32,688 nt of DNA, from positions 1-32,688 of the forward strand of contig NZ_CABFMN010000121.1 in assembly GCF_901875635.1 (NCBI RefSeq). The letters are read 5' to 3'. The first letter of the stretch is position 1. Every line of letters begins with the position of its first letter. The notes under the pieces are model-generated. The model saw nothing but the letters and a program-made list of their open reading frames with translations, ran no database searches and was not told the DNA's origin. The position numbers were made by a program, and so were the translations under genes. The DNA comes from Xylophilus ampelinus. Its GTDB lineage: Bacteria; Pseudomonadota; Gammaproteobacteria; Burkholderiales; Burkholderiaceae_C. Positions 27,013-32,688 of the stretch are shown piece by piece.

Positions 27013-27881
27013 CGTGGCTCGGCCTCCACCACGTTGCGCAGCACGCCGACCCCGGTCACTTCCACCTCCACCACGTCACCCGGCTGCAGGAAGCGCGGCG
27101 GGTCGAAGCGGATGCCGGCGCCGATGGGCGTGCCGGTGGCGATCACGTCGCCGGGCAACAGCGGCGTGAAGGTCGACAGGTAGTGCACCAGGTAGGCGAA
27201 GTCGAACATCAGGTGCTCGGTGCTGTCGTCCTGGCGCGTCTCGCCGTTCACGCGCGTCTGCACGCGGAGCTTGCCGAGGTCGGCCGGGTACTCGTCTGCG
27301 GTGACCAACCAGGGGCCGATGGCGCCCGAGCGGAACCAGTTCTTGCCCTGCGTGACGTTGAACTTGGCATGGTGCACCCAGTCGCGAATCGTGCCTTCGT
27401 TGATGCAGGTGAGGCCGCCAATATGTGCCAGCGCCGACTCGCGCGGGATGCGCCGGCCGCCCTGCCCGATCACGATGCCGATCTCGCCTTCGTAGTCGAG
27501 TTGCTGCGATTCGGCCGGCTGCAGCAGCGGCTGGCCGTGGCCGCTGAAGGAATCGGGCACCCGCATGAAGATGCTGGGGTAGCGGGGCAGGTCGCTGCCG
27601 TCCTTGTACTCGGCATTGCGGTGCGCATAGTTGACTCCGATGCAGAAGACCCGCGGCTCGAGCACCGGCAGGTCGACCTGCACATCGGCCAGCGCGTGGT
27701 CGGCCGCGGCACCGGTCCACGCCTCGCGGGCCTGCGCCAGGGCGGGGGCGCCGCCTTCCAGCAGTTCGCGCACGCCGGCGATGGCGGACAGTCGGCGGCC
27801 CAGGTCGACCACGCCCTGGCCGGACGCATCGAGCGCGCCCCAGCCTTCGCGGCCCTGGTGGGTGTAGCTCAGCAGCTTCAT
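27009..27881 (-). CDS. Fumarylacetoacetate hydrolase (FAH) family enzyme
   Basis: 290 aa. The C-terminal FAH domain has metal ligands E131 and E133 ([11 protein letters not shown]), then [10 protein letters not shown], where the third ligand is Glu rather than the more usual Asp. This NEGxxRD form is, as I recall, a common Burkholderiales subfamily. The substrate-side motif [19 protein letters not shown] and ATGTPIGAG follow. The family cleaves C-C bonds or decarboxylates and isomerises oxo-diacids. Coupled to hpaH and hpaI, a decarboxylase/isomerase role like HpaG is plausible, but hydrolysis of an acylpyruvate is equally possible. The ATG at 27881 overlaps the stop of the lactone hydrolase gene. 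Confidence 0.88.
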   Translation of the reverse strand: MKLLSYTHQGREGWGALDASGQGVVDLGRRLSAIAGVRELLEGGAPALAQAREAWTGAAADHALADVQVDLPVLEPRVFCIGVNYAHRNAEYKDGSDLPRYPSIFMRVPDSFSGHGQPLLQPAESQQLDYEGEIGIVIGQGGRRIPRESALAHIGGLTCINEGTIRDWVHHAKFNVTQGKNWFRSGAIGPWLVTADEYPADLGKLRVQTRVNGETRQDDSTEHLMFDFAYLVHYLSTFTPLLPGDVIATGTPIGAGIRFDPPRFLQPGDVVEVEVTGVGVLRNVVEAEPR

Positions 27882-28780
27882 GCGGCCACCTCCACTTCGG
27901 CGTCGAAGCCGAAGAAGGCGGCGGGGTTGTCCACCAGGATGCGGCGCAGCGTTGCCTCGTCGGGCGCGAAACGCATGAGCAGGTCCAGCAGCGCGCCCTC
28001 GTTCGGCGGTTGCTTGACCGAGACCGGATGCGGCCAGTCGCTGCCCCACACGCAGCGCTCGGGCGCGGCAGCGATCAGGCGGCGGGCCAGCGGCACCACG
28101 TCGTCCCAGGGCTCGCCGGTGTGCGAGAGCTTTTCGGAGAGAGACAGCATCACCCACACGTTGCCGCGTTGGAGCAGGTCCAGCAGGCAGCGCAGGCTGG
28201 CGTCGGCTTCGCCCGCGGCGGGGTCGGCACGGCCCATGTGGTCCACCAGCACGGGCACGTCGAGGTGGGCGAAGGCCTTCATCTGCTCGGCCACGCCCGT
28301 GGGCTCGGGCTGCACCTTCACGTACCAGCCCAGCTCGCGCACGCGGCCCAGGGCGCTGTCCATCTCGGCCGGGCCGAAGCTGATGCCCAGGCCGCCGCGG
28401 GTGAAGCGCGCGCCGCGCACGCCGGCGTCGTGCAACTGCTGCAGGTAGGCGTCGTCGCGCTCGATCAGCACTGCCGCATTGGCGCAGCCCAGGTAGTGGC
28501 GCGGGCCGTCGCCGTTGAGGCCGGCCAGCGCATCGAGCACCACCTGGTGGTCGGCGCCGTAGGTGGTGGCCTGCACGATCACCCCGCGCTGGATGCCCAG
28601 CGTGGCATGCAGGCGCTGGGCCACCTGCCAGGTGGCGGTGGGCATCTCGTAGGCCGCGCCGGCGCGCACAGGGTAGTGCTCGCGCGGGCCGAAGACATGA
28701 AACTGGCTGTCGCAGGCCAGCGGCGGCAGCGGTCGGGCCGGCGCACGAGGATGGGGGTCGAAAGGGAGGTAGTCGGGCAT
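27878..28780 (-). CDS. LigI-like amidohydrolase-superfamily lactone hydrolase
   Basis: 300-aa TIM-barrel protein resembling 2-pyrone-4,6-dicarboxylate lactonase (LigI). Matching segments: DSQFHVFGP, VIVQATTYGADHQ, LQQLHDAGVRGARF, LVDHMGRADP, SEKLSHTGEPWDDVVPLARR, WGSDWPHP, ILVDNPAAFFGF. The catalytic-type Asp in GSDWPHP is present. The first His of the usual HxH is Gln26 (Q-F-H28). LigI works without a metal, so this need not inactivate it. Start at the ATG at 28780. Likely hydrolyses a pyrone or muconolactone-like intermediate; the exact substrate is unknown. Third enzyme gene in the ridA-lactonase-FAH-hpaH-hpaI string, coupled to the FAH gene by ATGA. Confidence 0.85.
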   Translation of the reverse strand: MPDYLPFDPHPRAPARPLPPLACDSQFHVFGPREHYPVRAGAAYEMPTATWQVAQRLHATLGIQRGVIVQATTYGADHQVVLDALAGLNGDGPRHYLGCANAAVLIERDDAYLQQLHDAGVRGARFTRGGLGISFGPAEMDSALGRVRELGWYVKVQPEPTGVAEQMKAFAHLDVPVLVDHMGRADPAAGEADASLRCLLDLLQRGNVWVMLSLSEKLSHTGEPWDDVVPLARRLIAAAPERCVWGSDWPHPVSVKQPPNEGALLDLLMRFAPDEATLRRILVDNPAAFFGFDAEVEVAA

Positions 28781-28797
28781 GGCGGCGGTCGGGCGGG

Positions 28798-29205
28798 TCA
28801 GACGATGTAGGCGGTGAACACGCACTCGATGAGCTTTCCCATGTCGAGCTCGGGTGCGTGGATGGCATGGCGCGCGGGGCGCGTGGCGGCGTCGGGGAAC
28901 ATTTCGAGCCAGGGCACGTTGAGGGCCGGGCGCTGGCTGCGGTCCTTCATCCACACGGTGACCTTGACCACGTCGGTGGTGCTGCCGCCGGCGGCCTCGA
29001 CGATGCGGCGCAGGTTATCCAGCATGTGCCGGCACTGCGCCTCGATGCCCTCGGCGATCCGGCCGGTGGCCGGGTCCGTGCCCAGCACGCTGCCGCTTTC
29101 GACCAGCGGGCCGATGCGGCACGCGGCGGGGATCGGGTTCTTGTGGCCGAAGCCGTTCACGTAGACGGCGGTGCGGCCCGCGGGTGCGGCGCGCGTGAGC
29201 GTCAC
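28798..29205 (-). CDS. RidA (YjgF/YER057c/UK114) family protein
   Basis: 135 aa from a GTG overlapping the Bug stop (GTGA at 29202-29205). Family signs: GHKNPIPAACRIGPLVESG, DPATGRIAEGIEAQCRHMLDNLRRIVEAAGG, VVKVTVWMKDRSQRPALN, and the Arg of PARHAI with the Glu of LIECVF. RidA proteins deaminate enamines/imines; pathway-bound relatives include 2-aminomuconate deaminase. Its place inside a catabolic operon points to a specific step, perhaps enol/enamine hydrolysis, rather than general housekeeping (inference). 17 bases separate it from the lactonase gene. Confidence 0.88.
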   Translation of the reverse strand: MTLTRAAPAGRTAVYVNGFGHKNPIPAACRIGPLVESGSVLGTDPATGRIAEGIEAQCRHMLDNLRRIVEAAGGSTTDVVKVTVWMKDRSQRPALNVPWLEMFPDAATRPARHAIHAPELDMGKLIECVFTAYIV

Positions 29206-30191
29206 TGCGCCGTGATGTTGGCCTGCTTGATGATGGGGATCCATCGCTTGTCTTCCTTGTCGAGGAACTGGGTGAATTCGGCAGGCGTCATGGCGCGGGC
29301 CTGCGAGCCCAGCACGGTGAAGCGCTCCTGTACGGCCTTGTCGGCCAGGATCTTCTGCAGCGCCTGCGAGAGCTTCTGCACGATGGCGTCGGGCGTGCCC
29401 TTGGGCGCCAGGATGCCGGTGAAGGTCTCGGTGCTGAAGTCCTTGAAGCCGGACTCCTGCAGCGTGGGCACGTCGGGCAATTGCGGCAGGCGCTGCGGCG
29501 ATGTCACGGCCAGCGGCCGTGTGCGGCCCTGCTGGATGAAGGGCTGCGCCACCGACACCTGGTCGAAGTTGAAGTTCACCTGGCCGCCCAGCAGGTCGGT
29601 CGTGGCCGGCGCGTTGCCCTTGTAGTGCACGGTGGTCCAGTGGGCGCCGCTCTCGCGCTGCAGGTATTCGCTCACCAGGTGGTTCTGCGTCCCGGCGCCG
29701 GGCGAGGCCATGGTGAGCTTGTTGCCCGGCTTCTTGCCCGCCTCGATCAGCTCGCCGATGGTCTTGTAGGGCGTGGAGGGATTCACCTGCAGCACCAGCG
29801 GGGTGAACGACACCGTGCTCACCGGCACGAAGTCGCGCCGCCAGTCGTACACATCGCGCTTGAAGATGGTGGGCGAGAAGAGGATGGGTCCGTTCGCGCC
29901 CATGAAGAAGGTGTAGCCGTCGGGCGCGGCCTTGGCGACGAATTCGCCCGCGATCAACCCGCCCGCGCCCGGCTTGTTGTCGACCAGGAACGGCTGCTTG
30001 AAGATGGCCTGCAGCTGGTCGCTGATGATGCGGGCCGCGCCGTCGACGTTGCCGCCGGGCGGGTAGGGCAGCACCAGGCGCACGGGCTTGTCGGGCCAGG
30101 CGGCAGGGTTCTGTGCCTGTGCGGCGTGGGTGGAAAGAAGGAGGCCGAAGCCGACGGTCGCGGCCAGGCCGAGGGCCTTGATTCGATGCAT
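29202..30191 (-). CDS. Bug/TctC-family periplasmic solute-binding protein
   Basis: 329 aa from the ATG at 30191 with GGAG about 9 bases upstream. A signal peptide ends near THAAQAQ. Landmarks: VRLVLPYPPGGNVDGAARIISDQ, FLVDNKPGAGGLIAGEFVAKAAPDGYTFF, VHYKGNAPATTDLLGGQVNFNFDQ. First gene of the leftward catabolic operon, with its translation end coupled to ridA. The ligand is presumably the pathway substrate, an aromatic or unsaturated carboxylate, but sequence does not show which. No tctAB partner here. Confidence 0.9.
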   Translation of the reverse strand: MHRIKALGLAATVGFGLLLSTHAAQAQNPAAWPDKPVRLVLPYPPGGNVDGAARIISDQLQAIFKQPFLVDNKPGAGGLIAGEFVAKAAPDGYTFFMGANGPILFSPTIFKRDVYDWRRDFVPVSTVSFTPLVLQVNPSTPYKTIGELIEAGKKPGNKLTMASPGAGTQNHLVSEYLQRESGAHWTTVHYKGNAPATTDLLGGQVNFNFDQVSVAQPFIQQGRTRPLAVTSPQRLPQLPDVPTLQESGFKDFSTETFTGILAPKGTPDAIVQKLSQALQKILADKAVQERFTVLGSQARAMTPAEFTQFLDKEDKRWIPIIKQANITAQ

Positions 30192-30285
30192 GGGACGTGT
30201 CTCCGTTGGGGCTGCTTCGTGCAGCGTTCGCAATGCCACCACTGTAGGAAGAGCGGGCCATTGCCCGCAATGCCAAGTTCGCCAA

Positions 30286-30306
30286 AAAGTCCATCATGTG
30301 GACTTT
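30286..30306. promoter_or_regulatory. Perfect 8-5-8 palindrome, probable IclR operator
   Basis: AAAGTCCA, five bases (TCATG), then TGGACTTT. It sits in the ~150-base divergent region between the Bug gene and the flavin reductase gene. An IclR regulator is encoded immediately downstream of the flavin reductase. Length and symmetry suit an IclR dimer site controlling both directions. Confidence 0.65.
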
Positions 30307-30348
30307 CCTGCTTCGCGCCCGGATGCCGTCGCGTCCACAATGCGGACC

Positions 30349-30966
30349 ATGCAGATCGAACCGCACACCCTCACCCCCGAAGCCACCTATCGCCTGCTCA
30401 GCGGCCTGGTGGTGCCGCGGCCGATCGCCTGGATCAGCACGCTGTCGCCCGCCGGCGTCGTCAACCTCGCGCCCTTCTCCTGCTTCACCTTCGTGTCGAA
30501 CAAGCCGCCGATGCTGGGCGTGAACGTCGGGCGCAAGGCCGGGCGCCGCAAGGACACCGGCGCGCACATCCACAGCCGCGGCGAATACGTGGTGCACATC
30601 GGCGATTCGTCGCAGCTCAACGCGATCCACGAGAGCAGCGAGGAGCATCCCGAGGACGTGAGCGAAGCCGACCTGCTGGGCCTGGCCACCTTGCCGAGCG
30701 AGACGGTGGCGGTGCCCCGCCTGCGCGATGCGCCGGTGGCCATGGAGTGCCGGCTGTCGCAGGTCATTCCCTTCGGCGAGACCGGGGCGGAGTTCATCGT
30801 CGGCGAGGTCACGCGCTTCCATCTGCGCGATGGGCTGATGCACGACGGCAAGGTCGAGACGCTCGCGCTCGACCCGGTGTGCCGCATCGGCGGGCCCAAC
30901 TACGCGACGCTCGGCCGCATCGTCACGCTGCGGCGCATGCAGCAGACGGCCAAGTCGGTGGTCTGA
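30349..30966 (+). CDS. Flavin reductase-like (FMN-binding split barrel) protein
   Basis: 205 aa from the ATG at 30349; an ATG at 30340 adds three residues, and neither has a clear ribosome site. Flavin reductase domain: YRLLSGLVVPRPIAWIST, VNLAPFSCFTFVSNKPPMLGV, ECRLSQVIPFGETGAEFIVGEV. Family members reduce FMN with NAD(P)H for partner monooxygenases, or act in other FMN-dependent reactions. No flavin-dependent oxygenase is encoded in the window, so the partner lies elsewhere or the protein acts alone. Divergent from the Bug-ridA operon and 14 bases before the IclR gene. Confidence 0.85.
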   Translation: MQIEPHTLTPEATYRLLSGLVVPRPIAWISTLSPAGVVNLAPFSCFTFVSNKPPMLGVNVGRKAGRRKDTGAHIHSRGEYVVHIGDSSQLNAIHESSEEHPEDVSEADLLGLATLPSETVAVPRLRDAPVAMECRLSQVIPFGETGAEFIVGEVTRFHLRDGLMHDGKVETLALDPVCRIGGPNYATLGRIVTLRRMQQTAKSVV

Positions 30967-30980
30967 TCCTTTCGCTGCCG

Positions 30981-31784
30981 ATGGCCGCTGCAGCCCCCGA
31001 GTCCGCCCCCACCGCCGGCGCGCAGTCGGTGCGACGCGCGCTGGCGGTGCTGCGCATCGTGGCGGCGGGGCAGGAGCATGGCGTGCGCCTGCTGGACGTG
31101 GCCCAGGCCACCGACCTGAACCGTGCCACGGTGCACCGGCTCCTGCAGGTCCTGATGGAAGAAGGGGCCGTGGAGCAGGACACCACGACGCGCCGCTACC
31201 TGATCGGGGGCGAAGTCTCGCTGATGGGCCTGGCGCGCTCGGCCGGCTTTCCCCTGCGCGCGGTGGCAGCGCCGCACCTGCAGGCGCTCGCCGAGGCCGA
31301 AGGCGAGACCTGCTTCCTCACCATCCGCAACGGCGACGACTCGGTCTGCCTCGCGCGGCATCCGGGCAGCTATGCCGTGAAGGTGCTGTCGATCGAGGTG
31401 GGCGCGCGGCGGCCGCTCGGCGTGGGCGTGAGCGGCCTCGTGCTGCTGGGCAGCCTGCCGGAGGACGAACGCACGGCCACCATCCAGCGCAATGTGCGCC
31501 GGCTGCGTGCGCTGCGTATCGAGCCTGACGAACTGCGCCAGCGCCTTCGGATCCTGCAGCGCCGTGGCTATGCCTACGCGTCGCCCGGCATCGTGCCCGG
31601 CACGCGCGCGCTGGCGGTGCCGGTGCGCCATCCGCAGGGCACCGTGCTGGCCGGCCTCGCCGTCACCGCCATCAAGGACCGCCTGCCCGACGAGCGGGTG
31701 CCGCGGCTGGTGCAGGCGATGGAGCGGCACGCGCGCCAGATGGGACAGGAGTGGGCCGAACGCGAGAGCGCCAAGCGCCGATGA
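30981..31784 (+). CDS. IclR-family transcriptional regulator
   Basis: 267 aa. N-terminal winged helix-turn-helix at about 15-75 (SVRRALAVLRIV, VRLLDVAQATDLNRATVHRLLQVLMEEG), then the effector domain from about 85 with ETCFLTIRNGDDSVCLARHPG, GARRPLGVGVSGLVLL and the C-terminal RRGYAYASPGIVPGTRALAVPVR. IclR proteins typically control aromatic and organic-acid catabolic operons and bind short palindromes. The perfect palindrome at 30286-30306 is the obvious candidate target. Probably co-transcribed with the flavin reductase gene. Confidence 0.92.
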   Translation: MAAAAPESAPTAGAQSVRRALAVLRIVAAGQEHGVRLLDVAQATDLNRATVHRLLQVLMEEGAVEQDTTTRRYLIGGEVSLMGLARSAGFPLRAVAAPHLQALAEAEGETCFLTIRNGDDSVCLARHPGSYAVKVLSIEVGARRPLGVGVSGLVLLGSLPEDERTATIQRNVRRLRALRIEPDELRQRLRILQRRGYAYASPGIVPGTRALAVPVRHPQGTVLAGLAVTAIKDRLPDERVPRLVQAMERHARQMGQEWAERESAKRR

Positions 31785-31829
31785 GCGAGGGCTGAGATGA
31801 TGCCGGGCTGAATCGCCAAGGAGCCTTCC

Positions 31830-32420
31830 ATGCCCGACAACATCCTCGTCTTCTACGGTTCGTACCGGTCCGACCGCATGGGCATCCGCCTCGCGGACTT
31901 CATCGTCAAGGGCCTGCGCGCCCGCGGCGCGAACGTCGACTTCATCGACGCCAAGGCGGTCGGCCTGCCGATGCTCGACCGCATGTACAAGGAATACCCC
32001 AAGGGCCAGGCGCCCGAGGCGCTCGAAACGCTGGCCGGCAAGATCCGCGCGGCCGAGGCCTTTGTCTTCGTCACCGGCGAATACAACTGGGGCGTGCAAC
32101 CGGGGCTGAAGAACCTCACCGACCACTTCCTGGAGGAGTGGTTCTGGCGGCCCGCCGCCATCGCTAGCTATTCGGCCGGGCGCTTCTCGGGCGTGCGTTC
32201 GGGCACCGCCTGGCATTCGATCCTGTCGGAGATGGGCATGGTCGTCGTCTCCAGCACGCTGGCCGTGGGACCCATCTCGCAGACGCTCGACGCGCAGGGC
32301 GAGCCGACGGGCGATGCGGGCGCGAGCCTGGCGCGCGCCTTCCCGCGCTGGGCCGACGACCTGGCCTGGTGGACGAATGCGGCGCGTGTGCAGCGTGCGA
32401 CGCAGGCGCCGCCGTACTGA
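31830..32420 (+). CDS. NADPH-dependent FMN reductase-family flavoprotein
   Basis: 196 aa from the ATG at 31830, with AAGGAG at 31819-31824. Flavodoxin-like fold: ILVFYGSYRSDRMGIRLADFI (FMN phosphate loop), FVFVTGEYNWGVQPGLKNLTDHF (the GEYN loop that packs on the flavin) and SAGRFSGVRSGTAWHSIL. Probable quinone/FMN reductase in the cytoplasm, perhaps dealing with quinones or supplying reduced flavin. It lies 45 bases after the IclR gene and may be a separate unit. Specific substrate unknown. Confidence 0.87.
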   Translation: MPDNILVFYGSYRSDRMGIRLADFIVKGLRARGANVDFIDAKAVGLPMLDRMYKEYPKGQAPEALETLAGKIRAAEAFVFVTGEYNWGVQPGLKNLTDHFLEEWFWRPAAIASYSAGRFSGVRSGTAWHSILSEMGMVVVSSTLAVGPISQTLDAQGEPTGDAGASLARAFPRWADDLAWWTNAARVQRATQAPPY

Positions 32421-32446
32421 GCGCGTCGACCGGGTGATTTCAAGTC

Positions 32447-32501
32447 AAAAGTGCCTGCAACGCGCGTCCTGATTGAGCGGGAAGCTATGAATTCGATAGC
32501 A
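32447..32501 (+). repeat. Dispersed repeat A
   Basis: AAAAGTGCCTGCAACGCGCGT, a variable middle, then GCTAT-7-ATAGC (32484-32500). Same family as 17174-17228 and 24615-24669. It lies just outside the IS3 fragment. Confidence 0.75.
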
Positions 32502-32603
32502 GATCTGCCCGGGTACATCGCTGAGCCCGCCTGCCTCCCTGCATGGCTTGCCGGGTAACGTGCCGTGTCGGTTCTGCCTTGTTGTTGGCGCCGACCGAAA
32601 ACT

Positions 32604-32688
32604 GAGCCACTGGGGGTGCGGCGGATTTCTTGGACTGGTTATGCCATGAGCCCCAGGCTCTTGCGATATTCAACGGGGCTGAGAGCGC
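32604..32688 (-). mobile_element. Terminal end of an IS3-family insertion sequence (continues beyond window)
   Basis: Contains the last transposase codons and about 35 bases of terminal DNA. The outer boundary is probably near the TGAGCCACTGGGGGTG block (from 32604), which I take as the terminal inverted repeat by position. The other end and any target-site duplication are outside the window. Confidence 0.5.
32639..32688 (-). CDS. IS3-family transposase OrfB, C-terminal end only
   Basis: Reading leftward from the edge gives ALSPVEYRKSLGLMA and a TAA stop at 32641-32639. The SPVEYR..LG pattern is the classic end of the rve integrase domain of IS3-type OrfB transposases. The rest lies beyond the right edge, so intactness is unknown. 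Confidence 0.8.
   Translation of the reverse strand, partial: ALSPVEYRKSLGLMA

Overview
GC-rich (roughly two-thirds G+C) chromosomal DNA from a betaproteobacterium, most likely a Comamonadaceae-type Burkholderiales (Variovorax/Acidovorax-like). This rests on protein style, several orphan Bug/TctC binding proteins, GTG starts, and dispersed intergenic repeats of a type I associate with that family from memory.

Region 1 (1-5461, + strand) is the distal end of a flagellar operon: fliK (cut by the left edge), fliL, fliM, fliN, fliO, fliP, fliQ, fliR. These encode hook-length control, the stator-associated protein, two switch proteins and most of the type III export gate. FliM lacks the usual N-terminal CheY-binding peptide.

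Region 2 (5468-11254, - strand) is a signalling block. It holds a NarL-type response regulator whose phospho-acceptor Asp is replaced by Glu, a soluble PAS-PAS-PAS-GGDEF protein, and a membrane-bound sensor-PAS-PAS-GGDEF-EAL protein. The two c-di-GMP genes overlap by 8 bases. Next to flagellar genes, a motility/sessility role is plausible.

Region 3 (11574-24937) is a hexuronate/aldarate catabolic cluster around a GntR/FadR regulator. Leftward from the regulator: uronate dehydrogenase, an SMP-30 lactonase, a TRAP transporter (dctP, dctQ, dctM), galactarate dehydratase (garD) and two Bug proteins. Rightward: gntR, a Bug protein, 5-keto-4-deoxyglucarate dehydratase (kdgD), glucarate dehydratase (gudD) and the remnant of alpha-ketoglutarate semialdehyde dehydrogenase. 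Together they would take galacturonate/glucuronate via galactarate/glucarate to alpha-ketoglutarate semialdehyde. Two parts are broken: dctP has a one-base frameshift, and the final dehydrogenase has lost about 400 internal residues in frame. A FadR-type operator sits in the gntR/udh gap, with a near-copy before the rightward Bug gene.

Region 4 (24960-32420) begins with a SnoaL-like protein. A translationally coupled leftward operon follows: Bug protein, RidA, LigI-like lactone hydrolase, FAH-family enzyme, HpaH hydratase and HpaI aldolase. A flavin reductase, an IclR regulator and an NADPH:FMN reductase-like gene run rightward. A perfect 8-5-8 palindrome in the divergent promoter is the probable IclR operator. 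The set resembles the lower half of a meta-cleavage pathway ending in pyruvate plus an aldehyde, but no ring-cleavage dioxygenase is present and the substrate is unknown.

The right edge (32639-32688) holds the last codons of an IS3-family transposase entering from outside. Two families of dispersed intergenic repeats occur in gaps of regions 3 and 4. No tRNA, rRNA or CRISPR was seen.
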